From assembly GCA_029556265.1 (NCBI GenBank), contig JAKQFH010000003.1, forward strand, positions 1-64,000: a DNA stretch of 64,000 nt, written 5' to 3'. The notes beneath the pieces were generated by a model, which was not told where the DNA came from, ran no database searches, and saw only the letters and a list, made by a program, of their open reading frames with translations. Source of the stretch: Chloroflexota bacterium. Its GTDB lineage: Bacteria > Chloroflexota > Anaerolineae > Anaerolineales > Anaerolineaceae. The position numbers and the translations under genes are program-made. This document shows, in pieces, positions 35,514-44,885 of this stretch (position 1 is its first letter; each line of letters begins with the position of its first letter).

Positions 35514-36539
35514 GTGGAAAACAAAAAAGTTGGCTCATTAAAGGATGCCTTCGCGCATCTCTCATGGCAATTGTTGATGGTCACAGAAAACGCTGCCATC
35601 GCTGCCGCGCGCTCATCGGGGAAAGGTGACAAACATCTTTCTGATAAAGCAGCGGTGGACGCGATGCGGAGCACCCTGGACCAGATGAGCGGGTTTTCGA
35701 CAAATATTAAGATTGGCGAAGGCGAACGCGATGACGCCCCCATGTTGTTTATTGGGGAGAGGCTGGGAAAAGGAGATATCTGCATTGATATCGCTGTCGA
35801 TCCGTTGGAAAACACCAATGCCACGGCGGACCTGAAGCCTGGGGCGGTCTGCGTTCTGGCTGCATCCTCTTCTGGTGGGTTAATCCAAGCTTCGGATACC
35901 TACATAGACAAACTGTGCGTCGGGCGGGAAGCCGCGCCCGTGGTGGATATCCGTCAGACGCCTGAAGAGAATATCCGCCGGATTGCCGGAGCTTTGCGCC
36001 GCAATGACATGGCGGAAATCACTGTAACCATATTGGACCGACCCCGCAATGAAGAACTCATCCGGCGGGTGCGCTCCACAGGCGCGCGGGTCAACCTTAT
36101 CGCCGACGGAGACCTGATGCCCAGTATTTTCACATGTTTTAAGGGCGCTGGTGTCCACGCCGTGATGGGTATTGGGGCGGCGCCGGAAGGCGTGATTTCC
36201 GCGGCGGCAATTCGATTGCTGGGCGGCGGTATGCAAGCGGTTTTTAAACCAAAAGACGCGGCGGACCGTGAGAGATTGAACCGTATGGGCATCAATCTGG
36301 AGCAGGTGTACACTGCCGAGATGCTTGCTCCGGGCGAAAACCTCATCTTCTGCGCGACCGCCGTGACGCCGATTCTGACCACGACCAAGGCAGTGTTGGA
36401 AGGGGTAAGCTTCTTCCCGGGCGGCGCAAAAACCCACAGCCTGGTGGTCTCGAATACCTTCATGAACTTTGTTCCCACCACGCACGTGCTGGACTGTGAA
36501 CGCTTTACGAAAGAAAAAAGCGAATTCCGACTCTGGTAA
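35514..36539 (+). CDS. glpX: Fructose-1,6-bisphosphatase class II (GlpX)
   Basis: This 341-residue enzyme removes the 1-phosphate of fructose 1,6-bisphosphate, the committed gluconeogenic step. Metal-binding motifs are [18 protein letters not shown] and [11 protein letters not shown]. The second is unusual: the family normally has DP-x-(D/E)-G-T and here the glycine is asparagine. The start is the GTG at 35514 with AAGGAGA upstream. It is transcribed alone, toward gmd. Confidence 0.93.
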   Translation: MENKKVGSLKDAFAHLSWQLLMVTENAAIAAARSSGKGDKHLSDKAAVDAMRSTLDQMSGFSTNIKIGEGERDDAPMLFIGERLGKGDICIDIAVDPLENTNATADLKPGAVCVLAASSSGGLIQASDTYIDKLCVGREAAPVVDIRQTPEENIRRIAGALRRNDMAEITVTILDRPRNEELIRRVRSTGARVNLIADGDLMPSIFTCFKGAGVHAVMGIGAAPEGVISAAAIRLLGGGMQAVFKPKDAADRERLNRMGINLEQVYTAEMLAPGENLIFCATAVTPILTTTKAVLEGVSFFPGGAKTHSLVVSNTFMNFVPTTHVLDCERFTKEKSEFRLW

Positions 36540-36572
36540 GGGCTTGGAAGCAGGCACCGCGAGCGCGCCTGG

Positions 36573-36600
36573 TTGACAGGCTTTTTCTGGATGGTAAAAT
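36573..36600 (+). promoter_or_regulatory. Sigma-70-type promoter of gmd
   Basis: A consensus TTGACA (36573-36578) and TAAAAT (36595-36600) are 16 bases apart; the ATG of gmd lies 28 bases after the -10. Confidence 0.75.
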
Positions 36601-36628
36601 TGCCCTCTATTAACTAAATGAGGTTTTA

Positions 36629-37699
36629 ATGAAAACAGCACTGATTACTGGCATCACCGGGCAGGACGGATCGTACCTGGCTGAATTGTTATTGAGCGAG
36701 GGTTACGAAGTGCACGGTGTCATTCGCCGTTCCAGCACCTTTAACACACGTCGGATTGACCATCTCTATCGGGACCCGCATGGGAACGGCGGAAAACCGC
36801 GCTTGTTCCTGCACTACGGCGACATGGGAGCCACCGACACGCTTTTGGACGTGATCTACACCACCAAGCCGGATGAGATCTATCACCTGGCAGCACAAAG
36901 CCACGTGCGGGTCAGCTTTGATATGCCGGAATATACCGGCGACATTACCGGATTGGGCACTACGCGCATCCTGGAAGCCATTCGTAAAAGCAAAATCGAC
37001 AGCCGATTTTATCAGGCTTCGTCCAGCGAGTTGTTTGGCAGCGCCAAACCTCCGCAGAACGAAAACACGCCCTTCCAGCCGCGCAGCCCGTATGCCGCTG
37101 CCAAGTTGTATGCCTACTGGATGACGGTTAACTATCGCGAAGGCTACGGCATGTACTCCGTCAACGGCATCCTCTTTAACCACGAATCCCCACGGCGCGG
37201 TGAGACTTTTGTAACGCGCAAGATAACCCGCGCGGTCGCATCCATTAAGGCAGGTTTGCAGGAGAAACTCTTTTTGGGCAATCTGGAGGCGAAACGCGAC
37301 TGGGGATACGCCCCGGAATACCTGGAAATGATGCACATGCTCTTGCAGCAGGATTCGCCGGACGATTACGTGATTGGCACCGGTGAGGCGCATTCTGTAC
37401 GCGACTTTTTGGATGAGGCTTTTGGGTACGCGGACATGGACTGGCACAAGTATGTGGAAATTGACCCGCGATATTTCCGCCCGACCGAGGTGGATTATCT
37501 GCTGTGCGACCCGACCAAAGCTAAAACCAAATTGGGCTGGGAACCTAAAATCAAGTTCCATGAATTGGTTCGCATTATGGTGGACGCGGACCTTGAACTG
37601 CTTAACCTCCCCAAACCCGGTGAGGGCAAGCGGATTATCGATGAGAAATTTAATGGCTGGCACCGCTGGGAACACCAGGTCGTCAGCATGGATAAATAG
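36629..37699 (+). CDS. gmd: GDP-mannose 4,6-dehydratase
   Basis: This 356-residue short-chain dehydrogenase-fold enzyme turns GDP-mannose into GDP-4-keto-6-deoxymannose, the precursor of GDP-fucose, GDP-rhamnose and GDP-perosamine in surface polysaccharides. It has the NADP-binding [15 protein letters not shown], the [15 protein letters not shown] segment specific to Gmd, and the catalytic Tyr-x3-Lys in [12 protein letters not shown]. Full length. No fcl or rmd partner is adjacent. Confidence 0.96.
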   Translation: MKTALITGITGQDGSYLAELLLSEGYEVHGVIRRSSTFNTRRIDHLYRDPHGNGGKPRLFLHYGDMGATDTLLDVIYTTKPDEIYHLAAQSHVRVSFDMPEYTGDITGLGTTRILEAIRKSKIDSRFYQASSSELFGSAKPPQNENTPFQPRSPYAAAKLYAYWMTVNYREGYGMYSVNGILFNHESPRRGETFVTRKITRAVASIKAGLQEKLFLGNLEAKRDWGYAPEYLEMMHMLLQQDSPDDYVIGTGEAHSVRDFLDEAFGYADMDWHKYVEIDPRYFRPTEVDYLLCDPTKAKTKLGWEPKIKFHELVRIMVDADLELLNLPKPGEGKRIIDEKFNGWHRWEHQVVSMDK

Positions 37700-37719
37700 C
37701 GGTTTATACAAAACCGCGC

Positions 37720-37725
37720 TATAAT
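37720..37725 (+). promoter_or_regulatory. -10 element of the valS T-box transcript
   Basis: TATAAT lies directly after a short hairpin (GCGGTTT at 37699-37705 with AAACCGC at 37711-37717) that begins right at the gmd stop. The -35 is poor. Confidence 0.5.
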
Positions 37726-37740
37726 AAAAACACCGGAGTA

Positions 37741-37960
37741 GTAATCCGCTGCCGCTGACAGAGAAGGGTTGGCAAGGCTGAAACAACCCGCAGCCCAGGC
37801 ATAGGATGAAGTCGCCGGAGTGATGACCGAAGAAATCCGTTGAGGAGATTAGACCGGTCCGGGTAAGCCCGTTAGCGCGATTAAGTGCATTGACACTTGT
37901 CAATGAATTGAGGTGGTACCACGGAAACTTTCGCCCTCAAGTGCGAAAGTTTTTTATTTA
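37741..37960 (+). promoter_or_regulatory. T-box riboswitch controlling valS
   Basis: This leader has the T-box order: Stem I with specifier-loop context GATGAAGTC, giving GUC (valine) as the specifier codon at 37811-37813; a stem III hairpin (CATTGA/TCAATG around 37888-37906); the T-box consensus AGGTGGTACCACGG at 37911-37924, which pairs with the uncharged tRNA acceptor end; and an intrinsic terminator. Uncharged tRNA-Val should stabilise the antiterminator and permit valS transcription. The codon choice agrees with the downstream gene. Confidence 0.92.
37925..37958 (+). terminator. Regulated terminator of the valS T-box
   Basis: AAACTTTCG (37925-37933) pairs with CGAAAGTTT (37944-37952), followed by T-rich sequence. 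It overlaps the end of the T-box sequence, so it competes with the antiterminator. Confidence 0.88.
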
Positions 37961-37979
37961 TCTGATGAGGAAAACAAAG

Positions 37980-40670
37980 ATGACCGAACTGCCGAAGACC
38001 TACGACTTCAAGGAATACGAAGAAAAAATATACGCTGATTGGGAAGGTAAGGGCTACTTTCGCCCGACGAATGACCCGAACAAACCCGGGCACGACCCAT
38101 CCATCAAGCCTTTTGTTATCGTAATTCCACCGCCGAACGTTACAGGCGGGCTGCACCTGGGGCATCCGCTCTTTGTAGCCACCGAAGACCTGATGATTCG
38201 CTATCACCGCATGAAAGGCGAGCCGACCTTATGGGTGCCTGGAACTGACCATGCCGGCATTGCCACGCAGTTGCAGGTCGAAAAGCAGCTCGCCAAAGAA
38301 GGGCTAACCCGAAGCCAACTGGGACGGGAAGCCTTTGAGAAGCGCATGTGGCAGTGGAAGGAGCAGTACGGCGGGCAAATCACGCATCAAATCCGCCGGC
38401 TTGGCGCCAGCTGCGACTGGGACCGGGAACGCTTTACGCTGGACGAGGGCTTATCGAGGGCTGTGCGCGAGGCTTTCGTGCGTTTATACGAAAAGGGACT
38501 GATTTACCGCGGTCCGCGCATGATTAACTGGTCGCCCGGCCTCAAGACGGCTGTTTCCGACCTTGAAGTGGAATATTCCGAGGAAATGGGAACCCTGTTT
38601 TACTTCCGGTACCTGTTGGCAGACGGTTCCGGTGATTTCATCCCGGTGGCGACTACCCGCCCGGAAACTATTCTGGGGGATACCGCCGTGGCAGTGCACC
38701 CGGATGATTCGCGTTATCAGCGCTTCATCGGCAGGACGGTGCGGGTGCCCGTGATTGGCCGGGAAATTCCAGTGGTAGCGGACGAATATGTGGAACGCGA
38801 ATTTGGCACGGGCGCATTAAAAATTACCCCGGGGCACGACCCGCATGACTATGAAATCGGCGAGCGGCACCATCTCGCGCTCATCAACATCATGAATCCC
38901 GACGCGACGCTGAATGAAAACACAGGGCCCTACCAGGGAATGGAGCGCTACGCTGCCCGTAAGGCGCTGTGGGAAGAAATGCGCGCGCAAGGGTTGGTTA
39001 TCAAGGAAGAGCCGTATATGATGAGCGTGCCCCGTTCCCAACGCGGGGGCGAAATTGTGGAACCGCTGGTCTCAACCCAATGGTTTGTGCGCATGGATAC
39101 CCTGGCGCGGAACGCGAAGGCGGCAGTGGAAGCTGGCGATGTCGCTTTCGTGCCCGAACGCTTCACCAAAGTATTCCATAACTGGATGGACAACATCCAG
39201 GACTGGTGCATCAGCCGGCAGCTTTGGTGGGGGCACCGTATTCCGGTGTGGTACTGTCAGGATTGCGGAGAAGTTATCGTGGCGCGGGAAACGCCCGCCC
39301 TCTGCCCGAAATGCGGCAGCGCGCGCCTGGAACAAGATCCGGACGTGCTGGATACCTGGTTTTCCTCCGGTTTGTGGCCCTTCTCAACGCTTGGCTGGCC
39401 GGATGAAACCCCGGATTATGCCTACTTTTATCCCACTTCCGTGCTTGAGACAGGATATGACATTCTTTTCTTCTGGGTGGCGCGCATGATTATGGACGGG
39501 GTTGAATTTACCGGGAAGGCGCCTTTCCACACCGTCTACCTGCACGGCATCATCCGCGACGAAAAAGGTCAGAAGATGAGCAAGACCAAGAACAACGCGA
39601 TTGACCCCTTGGAGGTTATGGACGCGATGGGAACGGATGCCCTGCGCTTCACCCTCCTGGTGGGCAGCACGCCTGGTAACGACATGAACATATCCGTGAA
39701 AAAGGTGGAAGCCAACCGCAACTTTGCGAATAAGGTCTGGAATATTGGCCGGTTTGTCATATCCGCGGTAGACCGCGCCGGGCAAAAACCCACGGAGGAA
39801 CCGGTTTGGACACTGCCCGACCAATGGATTTGGGCGCGTCTAAAACAGGTGGTAAATTCGGTCAATACGCTGTTTGAAAACTACCAGTTTGGTGAAGCTG
39901 GCAAACAGATTTATGAATTCTTTTGGAGCGAATTCGCGGATTGGTATCTGGAAGCCTCCAAAAGACAACTTGCCGAGGGCGGCAGCCGGGCGTATTTCAC
40001 CGCTTTCGGGCTGGCGCGCGTGTTGGATGTGATGCTGCGCCTGCTGCATCCGTTCACACCTTTCGTAACCGAAGCGCTGTGGGGGTACCTAAAACAGGCT
40101 TGTTTAGACGCTGGCCTGCCGGTGAACAGCCGGCAGGGTTGGGAAGAGGCGCTCATCCTGGCACGCTGGCCGGAGCGCATGGAAATGGAAGGCTGGGAAG
40201 AAGAGATTATCTCCGATTTCAAGACTATCCAGGACCTGATCAGGGCTATTCGGAATTTGCGCTCCGAATACAAGCTTGAACCGGCGCGAAAACTGCACGC
40301 GGTGTTTGTCTCGGTGGAGCGGCAAATTCTGCTCGAGTCCCAGATGCTGGTTTTGTGCGACCTGGCTGGGCTGGACCCGGAAGTAACGGAAATTCGCGCG
40401 GAAAAGCCGGCGGACCAAACCGGTATGGCAGGGCTGGTGGTGGATGAGGTTGAGGTGTTCGTGCAATTGGCAGACGCCAAGGATGACGCGGCAGAAAACG
40501 AACGCCTGCGTAAAGAGTTGGCTGAACTCGAAAGCCAGATTACGCGCCTGGAAAACTTGCTGACAAGTCCGTTTGCCCAGAAGGCGCCTGAGAAGGTTGT
40601 GCAGGCGGAGCGCGAAAAGCTGGAGACGTATAAGGTCAGCGCGGAGAAGCTGCGCGCGCGGCTAAATTAG
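37980..40670 (+). CDS. valS: Valyl-tRNA synthetase
   Basis: This 896-residue class Ia enzyme has the HIGH-type motif His59-Leu-Gly-His62 in PPNVTGGLHLGHPL, the editing domain (about 200-330, WVPGTDHAGIATQ before it), a zinc-type CxxC pair region (WYCQDCG, LCPKCG), the KMSKT signature near residue 532 and a C-terminal coiled-coil arm (ELAELESQITRLENLL). It charges tRNA-Val. The ATG at 37980 is chosen over an in-frame codon inside the T-box; AGGAAA precedes it. Confidence 0.97.
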   Translation: MTELPKTYDFKEYEEKIYADWEGKGYFRPTNDPNKPGHDPSIKPFVIVIPPPNVTGGLHLGHPLFVATEDLMIRYHRMKGEPTLWVPGTDHAGIATQLQVEKQLAKEGLTRSQLGREAFEKRMWQWKEQYGGQITHQIRRLGASCDWDRERFTLDEGLSRAVREAFVRLYEKGLIYRGPRMINWSPGLKTAVSDLEVEYSEEMGTLFYFRYLLADGSGDFIPVATTRPETILGDTAVAVHPDDSRYQRFIGRTVRVPVIGREIPVVADEYVEREFGTGALKITPGHDPHDYEIGERHHLALINIMNPDATLNENTGPYQGMERYAARKALWEEMRAQGLVIKEEPYMMSVPRSQRGGEIVEPLVSTQWFVRMDTLARNAKAAVEAGDVAFVPERFTKVFHNWMDNIQDWCISRQLWWGHRIPVWYCQDCGEVIVARETPALCPKCGSARLEQDPDVLDTWFSSGLWPFSTLGWPDETPDYAYFYPTSVLETGYDILFFWVARMIMDGVEFTGKAPFHTVYLHGIIRDEKGQKMSKTKNNAIDPLEVMDAMGTDALRFTLLVGSTPGNDMNISVKKVEANRNFANKVWNIGRFVISAVDRAGQKPTEEPVWTLPDQWIWARLKQVVNSVNTLFENYQFGEAGKQIYEFFWSEFADWYLEASKRQLAEGGSRAYFTAFGLARVLDVMLRLLHPFTPFVTEALWGYLKQACLDAGLPVNSRQGWEEALILARWPERMEMEGWEEEIISDFKTIQDLIRAIRNLRSEYKLEPARKLHAVFVSVERQILLESQMLVLCDLAGLDPEVTEIRAEKPADQTGMAGLVVDEVEVFVQLADAKDDAAENERLRKELAELESQITRLENLLTSPFAQKAPEKVVQAEREKLETYKVSAEKLRARLN

Positions 40671-40678
40671 ATTTGACC

Positions 40679-40707
40679 AAGGGATGCCTTCAGGGGCATC
40701 CCTTTTT
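40679..40707 (+). terminator. Intrinsic terminator of valS
   Basis: A perfect 10-base stem (AAGGGATGCC / GGCATCCCTT) with a 6-base loop and a T tail starts 9 bases after the stop codon. Confidence 0.9.
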
Positions 40708-40991
40708 GCCTCGGGGTGCATGTGATGAGATGAAGACGCATGCCCGCTTCAGCGCTTGCCTGGCACGGCCAAACAAACCTCCCGGAGGCTGCCGCGCCCT
40801 GGATTTCAAGGTGGATTATGCCAGGGCAGCGGTTTATGTGCGCTTGCTTACATATTGCCTGTTTCGCTAAAGAGACCAATTGATACGGACACAGCGGCAG
40901 ATTGCCGAGCCTCTTGTTTGCGGCTCCACCTTCTACCAAACCCCAACAGCGGGGCTGACGAAGACCGCTTTCTGTTTTTGCTTGTGACGGC
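40708..40991. other. Intergenic region between convergent valS and the 575-residue gene
   Basis: No gene is supported. An imperfect inverted repeat (CCCTGG near 40797 with CCAGGG near 40820) can form a hairpin. I see no convincing minus-strand terminator for the gene that ends at 40992. Confidence 0.4.
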
Positions 40992-42719
40992 TTATAGCGC
41001 GGACACGCGCTCAGACTCGCGCTGCATAATCCGGCGCAGGATGGCAAGCGAGCACGCGTAGGTCGAGTCCATGCCCATGTACGAAAGGGCGCCCGCGCCA
41101 AGGTTCTGGCCTTTGGTCAGCGGTGTGTCTGAGACGTAATGCAGGATGCCAAGGTCAAAAGGCAGCTTATGCAGATTGACAATTTCGTTTACTGGATGCC
41201 GTTGGGGGCGGAAAAGCTCATAGATGGCCGAAAGATACGGCCCGGCTTCCATCTCAATATCCGTGTAGCCTTCGCGATAAATCACGTCCATGACCGTGGC
41301 GTTCTGCAGGAAGGTGCCCCACACGGAGACTGCTTTCTGATTATCCAGCACGGTGCCGTAGACCAGATAGGAGGAGAGGTCTGAAGCCTGGAAGTTGTTT
41401 TCGAAGAGGTAGGTATTCTTGGAATGTTCGTCGTAAACCACATTGGGGAGCACGACGTCACCGCGCACACCGTTCAGGCTGGCAGCTTTGCCCATGACAT
41501 AGATACCCAGAATTTGGGAGGCGTTTTCGGCGATTTTGGTCAGCAGGTGATAAGCGGCAAAACCGAGCGGATAGTCGATGTTCACAATCAGCGCGTCAGA
41601 ATCCTTTAGAAATCCCCACTCCGCGCAGCCGGGGCGCGCGCAGGGTTTTATGCGCGCGTCAATATTGTCTGGATTCAAACTGGAGAGTTCGATTACCTGG
41701 GCTTCAGTATCAAAGGCGTGCATGCTTGGGAAGCGGTGAATCCCGCGTTCCTTTTCAAAGCTGAGCTGTTGCTGCCAGGCTCCTTGACCCTCGGCGGAAG
41801 ACTGGTATTTTTTCATCACATAGTAGAAAAAGTTTTCCCTGCTGGCGAGGACAGATTTATTTTGGATATCCTGCCATTCGGCGAGCAATGCAGCCTGGTC
41901 TGAACTGTTGATATAACTTATCAGCTCGCTTTCTTTGCTGAGAGCGAAACCTGAAAGCAGATTTACCAGACTGTGGGTATTAGAGGAGACGAAATACAGC
42001 GGACGCTGGTTTACCTGCGGGTATTGCTTTTCTATCTTCTGCCACCAGGTTTCGGTTGCTTTGCGGTAATCGTTAAGCGAACCGCTGAGCAGTTGAATCC
42101 TGAAGTTGCATTTCGCGTTCGCGAAGGTTTCCATCGCCTCACCAAAACGGTCGCCTAGGACGGTGTAAAGGCGGCCAAACTCGTCGGCATTAATTTTCAG
42201 GTGCTGGGCAAGCTGCAGAAAGCGTTCTGGCTGCGCGGGGGTGACCTCCCGATATGAATCCCTGGGGATGCTGCTGAGCAGCCTGTTCAGTTTGTTCCAT
42301 TCAATCTGGAGGGCGGTCAAAGTCGGAACCACATCGTCAATATCCGAACGGGAGGCGATATAACATGCCATTTGCTCACCGCCGTCGTAGAAGCAGCGCC
42401 GCCGGCGCGCGCGGGCAGCCACTTCCGTCCAACTTTCCACGCTGCCATAGCCGTGCTGCGAAAAGTTGCTTTCCGTCTGCCCCAGGATAATCGTCCGGAC
42501 GTTAAAAATACATTCCGGCAGGCGCTGCAGGCTGTAAATCAGCGCGGATGTATCCGGAAAGGGATCGCGTGCGTGCGGGTGGAGAGAGGAGTTTATCCCG
42601 GAATGCACTTCTTCCAACGAGCGGATTTGAACCAGGTTGGTGGAGCGCAGCAGCGAATATATTGTGCGGAGGTAGAGATCAATTTCTTCTGAGGAGCGAA
42701 TCGGAACCAGTCTTTCCAT
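40992..42719 (-). CDS. Unrecognised 575-residue protein with nucleoside-phosphorylase-like C-terminal motifs
   Basis: I do not recognise this as a named family. It lacks a signal peptide and membrane helices. The N-terminal 240 residues look helical; residues about 355-370 hold two cysteines (CARPGC). The last third shows, in order, GKAASLNGVRGDVVLP (410-425), IEMEAGPY (488-495) and YVSDTPLTKGQ (528-538). In the purine nucleoside phosphorylase/MTA nucleosidase superfamily the same order occurs: a GxAGG...GD-V-V loop, the ribose-binding M-E pair and an I-S-D motif. I infer a divergent nucleoside-handling fold fused to a novel N-terminal domain. It is monocistronic. Confidence 0.75.
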   Translation of the reverse strand: MERLVPIRSSEEIDLYLRTIYSLLRSTNLVQIRSLEEVHSGINSSLHPHARDPFPDTSALIYSLQRLPECIFNVRTIILGQTESNFSQHGYGSVESWTEVAARARRRRCFYDGGEQMACYIASRSDIDDVVPTLTALQIEWNKLNRLLSSIPRDSYREVTPAQPERFLQLAQHLKINADEFGRLYTVLGDRFGEAMETFANAKCNFRIQLLSGSLNDYRKATETWWQKIEKQYPQVNQRPLYFVSSNTHSLVNLLSGFALSKESELISYINSSDQAALLAEWQDIQNKSVLASRENFFYYVMKKYQSSAEGQGAWQQQLSFEKERGIHRFPSMHAFDTEAQVIELSSLNPDNIDARIKPCARPGCAEWGFLKDSDALIVNIDYPLGFAAYHLLTKIAENASQILGIYVMGKAASLNGVRGDVVLPNVVYDEHSKNTYLFENNFQASDLSSYLVYGTVLDNQKAVSVWGTFLQNATVMDVIYREGYTDIEMEAGPYLSAIYELFRPQRHPVNEIVNLHKLPFDLGILHYVSDTPLTKGQNLGAGALSYMGMDSTYACSLAILRRIMQRESERVSAL

Positions 42720-42793
42720 AGGTGAACATCCTGTTTTTGGTAGTGAGCCTGGAAGGATTTTATCATGTTGAGGTTTGACCCGGCAGCATACCT

Positions 42794-42799
42794 TATAAT
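42794..42799 (+). promoter_or_regulatory. -10 element of the HAD-rsmI operon
   Basis: TATAAT lies 24 bases before the ATG at 42824, followed by an AAGGAGA ribosome-binding site. The -35 is not clear. Confidence 0.5.
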
Positions 42800-42823
42800 A
42801 GGCGTAAGAGGAAGGAGAAGCGC

Positions 42824-43432
42824 ATGCCGATAGACACCGTGATTTTTGATTTTGGGGGCGTAATTTTGCCTTACCTGGACCCTGCCTGGTTGAGCGCTAA
42901 CATGCCGTATGGCGCGCAAATCCAGGAAGCAATCTATGAATACCTGAACTCCGAGATAATCTGGGAGGTAATGCGCGGAAAGTTGAAAGAAATGGATTTC
43001 TGGACCAATAAGGCGCGCGAAAAGGGCATTCCCGCGGAAGCCATCGCGCGTTATCTGCAAGTTCAGACTGCCCGGGAGCAATTGGACGAAAAGGTTCTGG
43101 CGCATATGCGGCGCCTGAAAGAGGGCTATAAAGTTGGCATTCTCAGCAACGCGGGCGACACAACCCGCGAACTATTCGAACAGGAATATCGTTTCCACGA
43201 GTTGGTTGATGATATCGTGATTTCTGCTGAGGAAGGGCTGGTGAAACCCGAGCCTGAAATTTACATTCTGGCAGCCCAGCGGCTGGCGACGCGCCCGGAA
43301 CGCTGCGTTTTTGTGGATGACATCCCTGAGAACATCCAGGCCGCCGAAGGCCTCGGAATGCGGGGAGTACTTTTCACGGAAACTGAAAGTTCGCTCGCGC
43401 GCTTGGACGCGCTGCTTTCGCAAGGCGGCTGA
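42824..43432 (+). CDS. HAD-family hydrolase (YihX-like subgroup)
   Basis: This 202-residue protein has the nucleophile motif [11 protein letters not shown], where the second Asp of the usual DxD is Gly, as in the YihX/epoxide-hydrolase N-domain group. Motif II is ILSNAGDT and the metal acids are in [12 protein letters not shown] small helical cap lies between. It is probably a sugar- or nucleotide-phosphate phosphatase. It is cotranscribed with rsmI, whose ATG follows after 2 bases. Confidence 0.9.
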   Translation: MPIDTVIFDFGGVILPYLDPAWLSANMPYGAQIQEAIYEYLNSEIIWEVMRGKLKEMDFWTNKAREKGIPAEAIARYLQVQTAREQLDEKVLAHMRRLKEGYKVGILSNAGDTTRELFEQEYRFHELVDDIVISAEEGLVKPEPEIYILAAQRLATRPERCVFVDDIPENIQAAEGLGMRGVLFTETESSLARLDALLSQGG

Positions 43433-43434
43433 GA

Positions 43435-44127
43435 ATGCTGTATCTTGTCGCGACCCCAATCGGAAACCTCGGGGATATGAGCTACCGCGCGGTGGAAACG
43501 CTGCGAATGGTGGATTTAATTGCCAGCGAGGACACACGCAAAACCAGCATCCTGTTGAAGCATTATGGAATATCCAAACCGCAGATCGCGTTCCATACCA
43601 TGAACGAAGCGAAAATGACTCCTAAATTGGTGGAGCGGCTGTTGGCTGGTGAGAACATCGCGCTGGTGACCAACGCGGGCACTCCCGGGATTTCTGATCC
43701 GGGCTATTCCCTCACGCATGCCGCGGTTCAGGCGGATATAGCGGTCACATCCATCCCTGGGGCTTCCGCGGTTATTACGGCGCTTACCCTTGCCGACTTG
43801 CCCTTGCACAGTTTTACTTTTAAGGGCTTCCCCCCGCATAAAGAAGGTCCGCGCAAGCGCTTTTTGGAGCAGGAAAAGCATTCCGCCCACACCCTGGTGT
43901 TTTATGAGAGCCCGTACCGCCTGATCGCATTCCTGAAAAATGCGCTGGAAATCTACGGCGACCGACGCGCGGTGCTTGCAAACGACCTGACCAAGAAGTT
44001 TGAGACGATCTGGCGCGGAAGTTTGAGCGAAATCCTGAGTGGCGTAGAAGCAAGCCCGATTAAGGGTGAATTCTGCATCTGCATTGAGGGCTGCGGGGAA
44101 GAAAAACCTAAAACGAAAGAGGGCTGA
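43435..44127 (+). CDS. rsmI: 16S rRNA (cytidine1402-2'-O)-methyltransferase
   Basis: This 230-residue tetrapyrrole-methylase-fold enzyme has the RsmI signatures [40 protein letters not shown] and YESPYRL. In E. coli it methylates the ribose of C1402 in the decoding centre of 16S rRNA. Residues are fully canonical, in contrast to the second RsmI-like gene at 49815. Its end overlaps the convergent yhhQ gene by 20 bases. Confidence 0.95.
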   Translation: MLYLVATPIGNLGDMSYRAVETLRMVDLIASEDTRKTSILLKHYGISKPQIAFHTMNEAKMTPKLVERLLAGENIALVTNAGTPGISDPGYSLTHAAVQADIAVTSIPGASAVITALTLADLPLHSFTFKGFPPHKEGPRKRFLEQEKHSAHTLVFYESPYRLIAFLKNALEIYGDRRAVLANDLTKKFETIWRGSLSEILSGVEASPIKGEFCICIEGCGEEKPKTKEG

Positions 44128-44842
44128 GATCCGAGAGGTCTGAATAAGTGTCCAGGTTTTCCGCTTTTTTCAGGCGGTTGGTCACCCAATACGTCGCGGG
44201 GGTCATGATAACTTCAATAGCAACCTTAAAGAGGTAATTGGTGAGGGTGAGCGTCAGGAACAGTTCCCAGGGGAAAACCCGGGTAAGCGCGCCCACCGCG
44301 ATGAAAACCGCCGTATCAACAAGTTCGCCCACCAGAGTGGAGCCAATCGTGCGCACCCACAGCCATTTGCCCTGGGTGGCATGTTTGAGCAGCGCCATAA
44401 TGACCGCGTTGGAAAAACTACCGCCCAGGTAGCCCAGGAAGCTTGCCAGAACAATTCCACCGGTGCTTATTCCGCCCAGAATTTTGTCATAAGCCGATTG
44501 ACCGACAGAATCTAACCAGGTTGTCTCGCCCGGGAGCCTTTGAATGAGGAAAAACATCAGGGTGGTAAACGCCAGGCCCAGGAAGCCAATCCAGATAACC
44601 CGCCGGGAGATTTGGTACCCGTATACTTCCGTGAGGACGTCCCCAAAGATATAGGCGATGGGAAAGAAAAGCGTGCCGGCGTCGAACGCCAGCGGAACCC
44701 CACCCAGGGAGACGCCCCAACCGATGAGTTTTGCCGATGAGGCGATGTTGCTGAGCGCCAGAACCAACGTGAAAACCACCGTTACGATATCCAGGTACCG
44801 GAAAGGGCGCGGCGCGGGCTTGGAGTGCGCGTTGTGGTCCAT
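44108..44842 (-). CDS. yhhQ: Queuosine precursor transporter (YhhQ/VUT family)
   Basis: This 244-residue membrane protein has about six to seven helices and the family pattern of [17 protein letters not shown] followed by RRVIWIGF. YhhQ imports queuosine precursors (preQ0/preQ1 or queuine) for insertion at tRNA position 34. The start is taken as the ATG at 44842; a longer reading through a GTG at 44884 would cover the divergent promoter palindrome. A tRNA-guanine transglycosylase homologue lies 4 kb away at 48724, consistent with a salvage role. Confidence 0.92.
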   Translation of the reverse strand: MDHNAHSKPAPRPFRYLDIVTVVFTLVLALSNIASSAKLIGWGVSLGGVPLAFDAGTLFFPIAYIFGDVLTEVYGYQISRRVIWIGFLGLAFTTLMFFLIQRLPGETTWLDSVGQSAYDKILGGISTGGIVLASFLGYLGGSFSNAVIMALLKHATQGKWLWVRTIGSTLVGELVDTAVFIAVGALTRVFPWELFLTLTLTNYLFKVAIEVIMTPATYWVTNRLKKAENLDTYSDLSDLSPLSF

Positions 44843-44849
44843 CAACGCA

Positions 44850-44876
44850 AAGTATACCTGTAAAAAAGGTATACTT
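44850..44876. promoter_or_regulatory. Palindromic divergent promoter of yhhQ and rsmE
   Basis: AAGTATACC (44850-44858) and GGTATACTT (44868-44876) form a perfect 9-base inverted repeat with a 9-base A-rich spacer. Each arm contains TATACT pointing outward. The two -10 elements lie 8 and 10 bases before the start codons at 44842 and 44886, so both transcripts should be leaderless or nearly so, and the palindrome itself could bind a dimeric regulator. Confidence 0.6.
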
Positions 44877-44885
44877 GTCCGCACG

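Noticed and set aside
37890-37979. N-terminal extension of ValS by 30 residues
   Set aside because: The extension is the T-box sequence and terminator read as protein. The ATG at 37980 has a ribosome-binding site and gives the normal N-terminus.
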